A stretch of 31,803 nt of DNA from a virus, in IMG/VR virus record IMGVR_UViG_3300025127_000135, positions 1 to 31,803 of that record; one strand, given 5' to 3'. Of the stretch, positions 1 through 7,032 are shown one piece after another. The notes below the pieces were generated by a model, which saw only the letters and a list, made by a program, of their open reading frames with translations, was not told the origin of the DNA and ran no database searches. Positions within the stretch are counted from its first letter, which is position 1. Each line of letters begins with the position of its first letter. The position numbers and the translations under genes are program-made.

Positions 1-10
1 AAATGTCCAT
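1..10 (-). CDS. Possible start of the next gene (partial)
   Basis: On the minus strand the sequence downstream of the cupin gene reads GGAG, nine bases, then ATG GAC ATT running off the window edge at base 1. This is a plausible ribosome binding site and start codon for the next gene in the same direction. Only three codons are visible, so nothing can be said about the product. Confidence 0.3.
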
Positions 11-40
11 TTATTTTAACTCCAACACTATAAATAGTTG

Positions 41-373
41 TTATCTTTTATAATCGTCTGCTAACCTAACTACATCGTTTAGGTGTGGAGTTGACACCTC
101 CATAAGTCTTACCATCTCCTTGCCTGCACCAAACCTATGAATCTGATTTGGCTTAACATGTAAAGTGTGACCGGTCTTTATTTTTTGCGGGGGGCTGTCT
201 TCATCTGTCCAGTTTAGAAGAGTTCCTTCGAGAACATAAACTGTCTCTTCTTTAATCTCATGGTACTGTAGCGACAATCTTTGTTTAGGTTCTATGTGCA
301 GCATTTTAGCTACATAATCATCAGTTTCAGCCCATATATATTCAAATCCCCAAGGCTTTTCTACAACTCTCAT
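41..373 (-). CDS. Cupin-fold sugar isomerase-type protein
   Basis: A 110-residue single-domain cupin resembling the C-terminal domain of bifunctional mannose-6-phosphate isomerase/mannose-1-phosphate guanylyltransferase. Visible hallmarks are the KPWGFEY opening, the LSLQYHEIKEE segment with candidate metal ligands His and Glu, and the later KPNQIHRF His. Its family often acts on nucleotide-sugar or sugar-phosphate precursors, which would fit glycan modification, but the substrate cannot be read from the sequence. A longer frame begins at 400, but the ATG at 373 has a strong GGAGG four bases upstream and starts exactly where the family motif begins, so I chose 373. The SD overlaps the stop codon of the upstream membrane-protein gene, implying translational coupling. 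Confidence 0.75.
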   Translation of the reverse strand: MRVVEKPWGFEYIWAETDDYVAKMLHIEPKQRLSLQYHEIKEETVYVLEGTLLNWTDEDSPPQKIKTGHTLHVKPNQIHRFGAGKEMVRLMEVSTPHLNDVVRLADDYKR

Positions 374-374
374 T

Positions 375-719
375 TTACCTCCAAAATAGCTGCACACCAA
401 CTATAATAAATGATAACACGACACAAATCATTGTTTTAGCAGTAAACATGCTTTCATTTAAAAAATACCAAGTTAGTACAGGAAATGTCAAGTATGACAT
501 TGTAAAAATTAAAAATCTCGGACCCCATACCTCTCCCCATTCTTCGTAACATAATTTAATGCCATACCAAAAACAAATTCCTGTTGGTACGGAAAATAAA
601 ACGGCCGCAAGTAAAGGCTTATCCTTCCACCAGTTCCAAACGAATTGTGAGTTTAACTGAAACCAACCAAGGGTTTGCCCCAATGCAAACAGCGCACATG
701 CTAAAATTATCTTACTCAT
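375..719 (-). CDS. Small integral membrane protein
   Basis: A 114-residue hydrophobic protein with about four predicted membrane helices (roughly residues 3-20, 34-52, 66-85 and 93-112) joined by short loops, one of them rich in Trp, Glu and Tyr. The size and helix pattern recall small half-size members of the drug/metabolite transporter (EamA-like) type, but no diagnostic motif is present, so the function stays unknown. Its ATG overlaps the stop of the upstream gene as ATGA, and its own stop sits inside the ribosome binding site of the cupin gene. This places it in one translationally coupled string with both. It could instead be a membrane-remodelling or superinfection-exclusion protein. 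Confidence 0.7.
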   Translation of the reverse strand: MSKIILACALFALGQTLGWFQLNSQFVWNWWKDKPLLAAVLFSVPTGICFWYGIKLCYEEWGEVWGPRFLIFTMSYLTFPVLTWYFLNESMFTAKTMICVVLSFIIVGVQLFWR

Positions 720-1489
720 AGATCAAAATTGTTAAAAACAATCTCCTCCGCTACTTTTTTATTACTTGTTACTTTGCCACTTTTATCAATATAAATTTTA
801 TTGTTGTGCATCTGATCAACATAATCGTTATATTTGTAAATTGCAAGTATTTTTTTATCGGATTCTTTCAAGATATTAAAAATTCTTTCATGATTAAAAT
901 ATACTTCCTCTTGATTAGGAACGTAGTTTCTTTTTAGAACTTTATATTCATATTTGTTCGCTGGTATCAAGTAAATATTATCACCCTCAAGAGCATCGAT
1001 AAAATCACATAAGTCATCATGATTGTGGTATCTAATATCTGTTGATTTTATTAATGGGGCTAACGTATCTAACTGCCTTAAATTAAGTGGTGAAAAATTA
1101 GTTTTATTAATTGCATTTCTAGAAAATATACCGCTCGTGGAATATCTATTAAGTAAATAAAACATTGCTGCCCTTAAATCGCTTTCTTTATAAATGTCAT
1201 ACCATCTATCTTTGAGTAGAATTAAATCACGATTTTCTAAACTATTATGAAGAAATTTTACATCACTGATAAACATTTCTGGATTTGTTTTTAAATTTTG
1301 CCAAAACTCCCACACGAATATTTTATTAGTAAAAAAAGTAATATCGTAACCATCATTAAATAGACTTAATTCAAGTTGACCAGATGCAAACCCAAAGGAA
1401 TCAATTTTAAAATCTTTAGGAATTATATTTTTTAACGCCTCAGCACAAATAAAATTATTCGGTGACTTCAGTGGTGTCACTATCGACAT
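716..1489 (-). CDS. Degenerate D12-class adenine methyltransferase-like protein
   Basis: A 257-residue protein that aligns by eye along its length with the intact D12-class DNA adenine methyltransferase at 25880-26677 in this same window. Shared landmarks are the TPLK.P N-terminus (TPLRYPGG in the intact protein), an FGFASG segment at residues 32-37 where FFGGG belongs, a RAAMFYLLNR helix matching RAAKYYAINR, and an NHERIF segment matching DHERLH. The catalytic DPPY is replaced by IPAN at residues 165-168. The fold is therefore probably kept while methyl transfer is probably lost. The frame is open to 1528, but the ATG at 1489 has GAGG six bases upstream and matches the homologue's N-terminus. 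It overlaps the preceding gene by 35 bases. Confidence 0.7.
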   Translation of the reverse strand: MSIVTPLKSPNNFICAEALKNIIPKDFKIDSFGFASGQLELSLFNDGYDITFFTNKIFVWEFWQNLKTNPEMFISDVKFLHNSLENRDLILLKDRWYDIYKESDLRAAMFYLLNRYSTSGIFSRNAINKTNFSPLNLRQLDTLAPLIKSTDIRYHNHDDLCDFIDALEGDNIYLIPANKYEYKVLKRNYVPNQEEVYFNHERIFNILKESDKKILAIYKYNDYVDQMHNNKIYIDKSGKVTSNKKVAEEIVFNNFDL

Positions 1490-1772
1490 CATCAGCCTCA
1501 TCAGCTTCAAAATTTTCGGTTGATGCAAATTTATATCGCATGTAACTGGAAACTATATGTTCAACGTCTTTTAACGTTGAATCTAATGATACAAGTTGCA
1601 ACCTTGTTCTTTCAATATCAGATAAAATTTCAGATGAAAGCACGTTGGTCTCGGTTGAATCAGATAGTTCAATGCAGTCAACAATAGCTTGTGCTTTTTT
1701 ATATATTCTGTGTACTTCGGAGCCAAGATCATCAAGCTCAATAGAATATTGTATGTTTACTCTTTCTGACAT
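1455..1772 (-). CDS. Hypothetical acidic helical protein
   Basis: A 105-residue protein that I do not recognise. Residues 10-75 look helical, with heptad-like hydrophobic spacing suggesting a coiled coil or helical hairpin. The last 20 residues are strongly acidic (many Asp, Glu and Thr). There is no signal peptide or membrane segment and no cysteine cluster. The C-terminal coding end overlaps the start of the degenerate methyltransferase gene, and its start lies two bases beyond the stop of the upstream FlbD-like gene. Strand, spacing and overlap support a real gene, but there is no basis for a function. Confidence 0.65.
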   Translation of the reverse strand: MSERVNIQYSIELDDLGSEVHRIYKKAQAIVDCIELSDSTETNVLSSEILSDIERTRLQLVSLDSTLKDVEHIVSSYMRYKFASTENFEADEADDVDSDTTEVTE

Positions 1773-1773
1773 T

Positions 1774-2067
1774 TTAACCTCTTATAAGTCCATGATTTTG
1801 TTGTAGTTTTTTCTCTACAATGTGTGGAGCACCAACAACAACTATTTCAGTTCCTGTCTGTCCGCGATTGATTGTAAGTTTTGTGAAACGGTGATCGTTG
1901 TCCATGCCGGGCAGCAACGAACGATCTTCATTTAGCTTAGCGAGTCTTGCATCTTCACGAATCATTACAACATGCTCAGGATTAATAAAAATATCTTGTA
2001 AATCAAATTCCTGCTTCGAGGTTGTAAGATTGTTTTTCTGCCTAACCTCTGTAAGTTTAACTAGCAT
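1774..2067 (-). CDS. Small FlbD-like protein of unknown function
   Basis: A 97-residue protein. It opens with MLVKLTEV and then has a segment reading IFINPEHVVMIRED, followed by a beta-rich ITIN...GTEIVVVGAPHIVEKKL tail. This pattern (short beta strands, INPEHI, then an IVV...eVI ending) resembles the small FlbD family first seen in flagellar operons and common in phages with no assigned role. A longer frame reaches 2109, but the ATG at 2067 has GGAGG just upstream and begins the conserved region. It overlaps the preceding small gene by seven bases. The function is unknown; it may be a small adaptor or regulatory protein. Confidence 0.65.
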   Translation of the reverse strand: MLVKLTEVRQKNNLTTSKQEFDLQDIFINPEHVVMIREDARLAKLNEDRSLLPGMDNDHRFTKLTINRGQTGTEIVVVGAPHIVEKKLQQNHGLIRG

Positions 2068-2267
2068 GTCGCCTCCATGGGGTATACATCTCTTCTTTTG
2101 AGATTCCATTCATGACCATTAGCATAGACGCGATAAACGTACTGACTCTTTGTGCTCAAATAAACACCAACGGTTGGTCTTTCTGTTTCTCGTAATCTCA
2201 TTCCTTTATCAGTTTCGCACCACAACTCTACACCTTGTGGGATATGGATTAAATCACCCTGATTCAT
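2061..2267 (-). CDS. Small hypothetical beta-rich protein
   Basis: A 68-residue protein made mostly of short predicted beta strands, opening with a GDLIHIPQGVELW segment and containing RETERPTVGVYL and a W-L-K-R-R-D-V tail. The pattern suggests a small SH3-like barrel. The start ATG has TTAGGAG six bases upstream, inside the last codons of groEL, which it overlaps by 14 bases. Translation is therefore probably coupled to groEL. I cannot assign a function; given its place directly behind groEL, a chaperone-linked role is possible but only a guess. Confidence 0.65.
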   Translation of the reverse strand: MNQGDLIHIPQGVELWCETDKGMRLRETERPTVGVYLSTKSQYVYRVYANGHEWNLKRRDVYPMEATC

Positions 2268-3849
2268 TTTTATCTCCTAATTGTATAATACCGTAATTTG
2301 TTGTGATTAAAGTCCCAGCACAACTTGCTGCATTCTGTAGGGCTGTTTTAGTGACTTTCACAGGATCGATAATTCCTTTTTCAATCATATTAACTAGACT
2401 CGAAGTTCTAAAATCCCAACCAGATTCTGTGGAGGATTCTCTTACTTTCTCAACTATAATATCAGGTGATTCACCGGCGTTTGATGCCATCTGTCTAATT
2501 GGGGATTCACATGCTTTTAATACAATAGATATTCCAAGTTGTTGATCAGGATGTGGATTTTCTGATGCAACAGCCAAACTTTTTGTTGCTCTTAATAGCG
2601 CTGTGCCTCCACCAGTTACAATACCACCTTCCTGTGCTGATCTCACAGCCTCAAGGGCATCTTCAACTCTGTGTTTCTTTTCGGTCATCTCAACTTGTGT
2701 TGAGCCACCAACACGAATTACAGCAACACCTGACGATAATCTAGTAATACGACCTTGGATAATCTCAGCAAGAGACATATCATCACAATTTTCAACATCA
2801 CTCTTGAGAGTTTCAATCTTGCGCTCAAGAAGTTCATAGTCGGCATTACCGCCAACAATGGTAGTTGAAAACTTTGAACTTTCAATTTGCTTAGCGGAAC
2901 CAAGATCTTTTAGTTTTACATCTGATAATTTGATGCCAGAATCGCGTGATACAAAAGTGGCTCCGGTAGAATGACTCAAGTCTTCAAGCATATCACGACG
3001 CTCAGCACCATAAAAGGGAGCCTTGATAGCTGCTACTTTTAGTGTGCCACGCATGGCATTCATGATAAGGGCAGCCAAAGCTTGTCCTTCAATTTCTTCA
3101 GCAATAATAATTAACGGCCGACTTTCTCTCGCGACCATCTCAAGCACTGGTAGAATCATCTCAACAGCATCAATCTTGTAGTCGGTAATTAAAAGTAATG
3201 GTTCATTATAAGACATAAGCGATCTCCGCTCATCATTAATAAATGCACCTGCAGCCACACCAGAAGGTACTTTAAAGCCCTCTTCAATATCGATCGATGT
3301 TTCTAGTGATCTTGACTCTTCAATGGTCACAGAGCCATCCTGACCCACTTTATCAATAGCCATGGCAATAAGCTCACCAATTGTTGAGTCATTGTTGGCA
3401 GAGATAGTCGCGATATGCTTGATATCGTCAACACTTGTAATTGGCAAACTTAGTTCATCTAAGTTAGAACATATTTGTCTAACCGTGTCACTAATCCCAC
3501 GTTGCAACTCGATTGGAGCAGCACCAGCAGCGATATGCTTTTGTGATTCATTAAGAATGGCTCTTGCTAAAACAGTAGATGTGGTTGTGCCATCACCAGC
3601 CATTTCATTTGTTTCAATAGCTGCTTGTCTAATAACTTGGACAGCAGCATTTTCAATAGGGTCTTCAAGCGCAACGAAATGTGCAACAGTCACTCCGTCT
3701 TTAGTAATAAATGGCGCCTTGCCCTTCTCCTGTAAGAGAACGTTTCTACCTCTTGGTCCAAGAGTGGAAGCCACATTGTCAGCTAGTACGTTCGCTCCTG
3801 TAATAATTTTTTGTTGCAATGATTGATTGTCGTCATATGCTCGACTCAT
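2254..3849 (-). CDS. groEL: Chaperonin GroEL (phage-encoded, 60 kDa subunit)
   Basis: A 531-residue group I chaperonin that folds proteins inside an ATP-driven ring. The ATP site is intact: TLGPRGRNV near residue 30, KDGVTV with Asp51, GDGTTT at residues 85-90, and Asp397 in RVEDAL, equal to E. coli Asp52, Asp87 and Asp398. The VTGGGTALLR loop follows at 411. Two points differ from E. coli. The Gly-Gly-Met tail is missing, and the apical substrate/GroES-binding segment reads GVAAGAFIN, replacing both tyrosines of GYLSPYFIN. That suggests altered client or co-chaperonin preference. It has its own near-perfect sigma70 promoter and a GAGGTG ribosome binding site. A GroES-like partner lies about 15 kb away at 18842-19108. 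Confidence 0.97.
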   Translation of the reverse strand: MSRAYDDNQSLQQKIITGANVLADNVASTLGPRGRNVLLQEKGKAPFITKDGVTVAHFVALEDPIENAAVQVIRQAAIETNEMAGDGTTTSTVLARAILNESQKHIAAGAAPIELQRGISDTVRQICSNLDELSLPITSVDDIKHIATISANNDSTIGELIAMAIDKVGQDGSVTIEESRSLETSIDIEEGFKVPSGVAAGAFINDERRSLMSYNEPLLLITDYKIDAVEMILPVLEMVARESRPLIIIAEEIEGQALAALIMNAMRGTLKVAAIKAPFYGAERRDMLEDLSHSTGATFVSRDSGIKLSDVKLKDLGSAKQIESSKFSTTIVGGNADYELLERKIETLKSDVENCDDMSLAEIIQGRITRLSSGVAVIRVGGSTQVEMTEKKHRVEDALEAVRSAQEGGIVTGGGTALLRATKSLAVASENPHPDQQLGISIVLKACESPIRQMASNAGESPDIIVEKVRESSTESGWDFRTSSLVNMIEKGIIDPVKVTKTALQNAASCAGTLITTNYGIIQLGDKNESG

Positions 3850-3870
3850 TTACACCTCTGAGTTGTGTTT

Positions 3871-3899
3871 ATTATAATAAATTATTAACAAAATGTCAA
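3871..3899 (-). promoter_or_regulatory. Consensus sigma70 promoter for groEL
   Basis: On the minus strand a perfect -35 TTGACA (3899-3894) is followed by a 17-bp spacer and a perfect -10 TATAAT (3876-3871), then the groEL ribosome binding site and ATG at 3849. The -35 box overlaps the TGA stop codon of the preceding gene. Both hexamers match consensus, so strong expression by host RNA polymerase is expected. Confidence 0.9.
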
Positions 3900-5224
3900 G
3901 GATTTTCTTCTTCACTATCTGTTTTTTGAAGTTGTGCTTGAAGAGATTGCTGAATCTCAATTGAATCTTGAATGGCTTGCTCGCCAGAGTTAATGGCACT
4001 GCTACGCTTTTCAACTAAAAAGTAACGATTAATATTTTCTGACAAATCTTGGGTCGCGCTAAAAAGCTGCATAATTTCTTCATTAAGTTTATCCATGTGC
4101 ATACGAGCTACGTTGAGTATAGCTGCCTCTGTGTATGGCAATTCACCCAATTCTTCGTATTCTACAAAATCAAAACTTATTAACTGCTGCGGGCTAATGT
4201 GCCACTGTGTGCCACCTACTTTTTCAAGCAATAGGCTCCACTCTTCTTTGATAGCCTCATGCAATTCGCCTTCTGCGGCGAGTTGAGCCTTCATTGCTTC
4301 TTCAGAATCAGGGTTTTCTTGGGCTTGTTGATCTGTTTGTCTGGCTAGTTCTCTCTTTTTTCTAATTCTGTCAGAGTATCCAGCGGTGTATTGCAGGAGA
4401 TCATATTTTTCTGGCCAACTATCGGCTGCTTTTAAAATAGCAATTGATTGTTCAGGAGTCTTATCAGGAAGTTGAAACAAATTAATTCCTTTAGTGGCGC
4501 CGCCTCTAGCAGAGGTTGAAAGTGCATCAATAAAATTATTTTGATCAAATCTAAATTTTTCGATTGAAATTCCACCAGCTTCAGAATCTTTACGTGCGAC
4601 GATGTAAACCATTTCATTAAACTCATCGAGACCATCAACTAAGTTAGTATAACTGCCCTCAATGTTAGTAGTTTTATTTAAAAGCTTCAAGCTAATAGGA
4701 ACTGGATTATCACTTTCTGAAAAGGCTATCAAATCTTGGATGGGCAAGTTACCCTTAGCTGAAACCTCAGCTTCTTGAGTTCCCTGCAAGAGCGCAGAGA
4801 GAAAGCCCTCGAAAACAAAACCGGCACTTGATGCATTAAAACTAGTAATAACAGCTTTTAAACACTCTAAAATGATTATAGAAGAAATGATGCGTCGGGG
4901 GGAAGTAATTCTGGTATTTGGTTCTGTAATCCTTTGAAGAAATTTAAGCTTGCCCTGAATCGAACGACCTCCGCCGATGGCGTTAAACAATTTCGTTATC
5001 TGCTGCCTCTCAATGCTCTCGGGATTACCCCAAGCCTCAGTGGGTGTAAATTTTGGAAGTGACATTACAAACTCTCTAGCTTTATCTGCAGCCATTTCAG
5101 TTACAACTTGTGGCTTGGCGGCGTTCATAAAAACTTCGTAAATTAAATCTAACGTGTCATCAGTATTATCAGCCTCTTTATTTTCTCTAACATCAATAAA
5201 CATTTCCTTCATATAATCTGACAC
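3896..5224 (-). CDS. Hypothetical protein, possible PD-(D/E)XK-like core
   Basis: A 442-residue protein not recognised by name. Its middle has the layout of a restriction-endonuclease-like fold: a helix with GFVFEG (Glu139), then PIQDLIAF (Asp164), then a strand PISLKLL (Lys180), followed by a Ser/Asn-rich segment. The C-terminal third (about residues 290-442) is rich in Gln, Glu and Lys and looks helical. A longer TTG frame reaches 5254, but the GTG at 5224 has AAGGAG six bases upstream, so I chose it. It lies directly behind a ClpP gene and before groEL. The nuclease reading is inference; a structural or assembly protein associated with the neighbouring ClpP is an equal possibility. A similar Glu...Asp...SLK pattern occurs at 24738-25880. 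Confidence 0.65.
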   Translation of the reverse strand: MSDYMKEMFIDVRENKEADNTDDTLDLIYEVFMNAAKPQVVTEMAADKAREFVMSLPKFTPTEAWGNPESIERQQITKLFNAIGGGRSIQGKLKFLQRITEPNTRITSPRRIISSIIILECLKAVITSFNASSAGFVFEGFLSALLQGTQEAEVSAKGNLPIQDLIAFSESDNPVPISLKLLNKTTNIEGSYTNLVDGLDEFNEMVYIVARKDSEAGGISIEKFRFDQNNFIDALSTSARGGATKGINLFQLPDKTPEQSIAILKAADSWPEKYDLLQYTAGYSDRIRKKRELARQTDQQAQENPDSEEAMKAQLAAEGELHEAIKEEWSLLLEKVGGTQWHISPQQLISFDFVEYEELGELPYTEAAILNVARMHMDKLNEEIMQLFSATQDLSENINRYFLVEKRSSAINSGEQAIQDSIEIQQSLQAQLQKTDSEEENP

Positions 5225-5234
5225 ATTAATCTCC

Positions 5235-5876
5235 TTAAATAATAATATCTGCAATACCTAATTCAACCGCCTCTTCTGCAGATAAGTAGACATTTACTTT
5301 TCGTTCAAGAAGCTTCTTCAGATCTTTTTTAGACATCGAAGTCTCTTCAACTAGCGCATCGATGTAGTCTTTTTGAATTTGCTGCATCGCTTCCATTTCA
5401 TTAGCTAAATTGGGAAGAGAGCCATGGCTACCACCGATGACTGAATGAATCATAACACGACAATACTTACCAATCTTGCGTTTTCCTTTCGTGCCGGAAG
5501 CCAACAAAAGAACACCGGCCGACATAACTTTACCAAGACCAATGGTGTGAATCTCTGTCGATTCCCTTATCTGTCGCATCACGTCGTAAAGAGCAAACAT
5601 GTCGTCGGCGGAACCACCATATGTCGAAAGATAAAATTCAATCGGCTTATCCTGTTTTTTTACTCTGTTGATTTCATTTAAATATAGTAATGCGTGAACT
5701 AACTCGGCGATTTTCTCATCCACTACATCAGAAAATAATCCTATTACTCTAAGTTCAGGATCTTGAGATGGAGCACCACCTAATAATTGTTCAATTAATT
5801 CTTCTTCACTAATTGCTATGGGTTGATTTTCGTTGCTTGACAAAGTTTCAAGCAATTGTTTAATTTTATCTATCAT
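5235..5876 (-). CDS. clpP: ClpP-family serine protease (catalytic Asp replaced by Asn)
   Basis: A 213-residue ClpP-family protein. The fold signatures are clear: FYLSTYGGSADD, the nucleophile elbow GKVMSAG (Ser119) and VMIHSV (His134), and the closing LSAEEAVELGIAD. The third triad residue should be Asp three residues before LSA; here the segment reads KVNVYLSA, so Asn185 stands in its place. Activity may be reduced or depend on another acid. In phages such proteins commonly serve as prohead or maturation proteases, and the flanking acidic scaffold-like protein at 6336-6971 fits that, though this is inference. A longer frame starts at 5909; I favour the ATG at 5876, which overlaps the upstream gene less. 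The SD is weak at either start. Confidence 0.9.
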   Translation of the reverse strand: MIDKIKQLLETLSSNENQPIAISEEELIEQLLGGAPSQDPELRVIGLFSDVVDEKIAELVHALLYLNEINRVKKQDKPIEFYLSTYGGSADDMFALYDVMRQIRESTEIHTIGLGKVMSAGVLLLASGTKGKRKIGKYCRVMIHSVIGGSHGSLPNLANEMEAMQQIQKDYIDALVEETSMSKKDLKKLLERKVNVYLSAEEAVELGIADIII

Positions 5877-6273
5877 ATTTTTTCCAAAATTCAAATACAG
5901 TCTCTTCATTTTCTTTAAGATACTTCATTGACGAAACCCAATCATCGAATTTTAAAGCATCTCTATAAAATTTAGGGTGCATATTAATTAGGTACTCAAT
6001 TGAATTGTCCTTCAGTAGCTGTAACTGATTGTTAATATTTTCTGATACAGTATCGTAAATTTTACTGTCAATATGTCCCTGTTTCTTTAGAAGTCTCGCA
6101 CGTTCACGTAGTAAAACATAATTCTCAGATACTTTTAATATTGTTGATAAAAAAATTATGTGCGACAACTTTATAAGTGACAAACTAATTCTACTCGCGC
6201 GCAAAAAATAAAATGTTTTGCAGGTTACATAACCAAATATGAAAACTAAAATATATAAAAGTGTTTGCTCCAT
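5866..6273 (-). CDS. Hypothetical membrane-anchored protein
   Basis: A 135-residue protein with one N-terminal hydrophobic segment (about residues 4-24, LLYILVFIFGYVTCKTFYF) followed by basic residues and a mainly helical, charged body. The topology suggests a single membrane anchor with the bulk in the cytoplasm. No family is recognised. It is the first gene behind the promoter at 6307-6335 and its stop overlaps the start region of clpP, so the two are co-expressed. The ATG has AGGTAGG immediately upstream. Function unknown. Confidence 0.65.
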   Translation of the reverse strand: MEQTLLYILVFIFGYVTCKTFYFLRASRISLSLIKLSHIIFLSTILKVSENYVLLRERARLLKKQGHIDSKIYDTVSENINNQLQLLKDNSIEYLINMHPKFYRDALKFDDWVSSMKYLKENEETVFEFWKKYDR

Positions 6274-6281
6274 ACCTACCT

Positions 6282-6311
6282 AAAAAAATAACCACTAGCA
6301 GTGGTTATTTT
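6282..6311 (-). terminator. Rho-independent terminator after the acidic-protein gene
   Basis: A perfect 12-bp stem (6300-6311 pairing with 6285-6296) with a 3-base loop is followed on the minus strand by a run of T. Counting the stem end, seven T precede the next A. It lies 25 bases behind the stop codon of the acidic-protein gene at 6336. The stem is only moderately GC-rich (core CCACT/AGTGG), so strength may be intermediate. The -10 box of the next promoter overlaps its first arm. Confidence 0.85.
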
Positions 6312-6335
6312 AACACATTAATTAACTGGTGTCAA
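6307..6335 (-). promoter_or_regulatory. Sigma70 promoter for the 6273-to-3896 gene string
   Basis: TTGACA (6335-6330) begins on the base after the TAA stop of the acidic-protein gene. A 17-bp spacer leads to TAAAAT (6312-6307). Transcription would start near 6300, inside the terminator hairpin, so the new transcript would lack most of the first stem arm. It would drive 5866-6273, clpP and the 3896-5224 gene. Confidence 0.8.
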
Positions 6336-6971
6336 TTATTTTTGTGTGAGACGAGCCATGATTCTTTCAGCAAGGTCATTAACCATGTTCTCTTTGTCAT
6401 TTTTTTCTTGAAGACGGGCGGCAACTCGTCTAGCGACTTCATTAACAATTTCTTCCTCGTCAACTCTGTCGTCATCATCGTGATCTTCGCCTTCATCAAG
6501 ATCTTCTTCATCATCGCCTTCCATCATGGGCTCATCATCGTCCATAGGGTCGGGGGCGTCCATATCATCCATTGCATCGTCTTCAGCATCCATATCAACA
6601 TCAACTTCATCTCCCAAAACATCTTCGAGAGCGCGCTCAAGAGCACCCATAAAGTCATCAACAGAAACCATTTTTTCTCCGCCGGCGGCGTCCATATCCA
6701 TTTCAGCATCGTCCATGTCATCGGCGGCATCTTCCATGTCATCAGGCGCGCCCATTTCCATGTCCATTTCCATTTCAGAAACATCCTCTGCCTCTTCCAT
6801 AGCTGGTGAATCATCTCTCATGCCGGGTTCTTCGTCATCGTCATCATCACGAATGCCGGGCTTGGGCGAATGGTACATCTCTTGAACCTTGGCATCACCT
6901 ACCGGTCCAATGTTAGCGAGTTTAAGAAACTGACGAACCTCAGATTCTGTAAGTAAAGTTTTACGGGACAT
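6336..6971 (-). CDS. Highly acidic protein, scaffold/prohead-core-like
   Basis: A 211-residue protein dominated by Asp, Glu and Met. A short N-terminal helix (about 1-30, TLLTESEVRQFLKLANI) and a helical C-terminus (about 165-211, with EEEIVNEVARRVAARLQEK) flank a low-complexity centre of repeated D-D-M, M-D-M and D-D-D runs. Such acidic, helical-ended proteins are typical of phage prohead core or scaffolding components; that role is inferred from composition and from the ClpP-type protease two genes downstream. It sits alone between a 56-base gap and a clear terminator, so it is probably transcribed as a single-gene unit or as the end of a longer one. The start ATG has AAGGAG upstream with slightly long spacing. 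Confidence 0.75.
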   Translation of the reverse strand: MSRKTLLTESEVRQFLKLANIGPVGDAKVQEMYHSPKPGIRDDDDDEEPGMRDDSPAMEEAEDVSEMEMDMEMGAPDDMEDAADDMDDAEMDMDAAGGEKMVSVDDFMGALERALEDVLGDEVDVDMDAEDDAMDDMDAPDPMDDDEPMMEGDDEEDLDEGEDHDDDDRVDEEEIVNEVARRVAARLQEKNDKENMVNDLAERIMARLTQK

Positions 6972-7017
6972 TTAAATTTCTCTCCTTAATAAATGAAATT
7001 CTAGAATAAATAGTCAT

Positions 7018-7032
7018 AATAATCGTATTATT
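7018..7032. repeat. Short palindrome behind the sigma-like gene
   Basis: AATAAT-CGT-ATTATT is a perfect 6-bp inverted repeat with a 3-base centre, overlapping the stop codon of the 7028-7291 gene. It is too AT-rich to be a good terminator. It could be an operator-like site for the acidic-protein gene downstream. The rest of the 56-base gap holds only the ribosome binding site and AT-rich DNA with no convincing sigma70 promoter. Confidence 0.35.

Noticed and set aside
29-37. TATAAATA on the plus strand, resembling a T4 late promoter
   Set aside because: There is no plus-strand gene to drive, and similar AT-rich octamers occur inside genes (for example near 15685 and 21180), so it is probably chance.
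487-512. TTGACA within the small membrane-protein gene as a promoter
   Set aside because: No -10-like hexamer occurs at 16-18 bp; the site is taken as chance within coding sequence.
3362-3826. Long plus-strand open frame opposite groEL (154 codons)
   Set aside because: It lies entirely antisense to a highly conserved gene, has no ribosome binding site and its translation has no recognisable domain; it is a shadow of groEL codon usage.
6261-6809. Plus-strand His/Phe/Ile-rich open frame of 182 codons and an overlapping Ser-rich one
   Set aside because: Both are the reverse complement of the repetitive Asp/Glu/Met codons of the acidic protein gene; the composition is fully explained by that.
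7018-7032. Terminator behind the sigma-like gene
   Set aside because: The 6-bp stem is entirely A-T apart from the loop and has no T-run after it on the minus strand.
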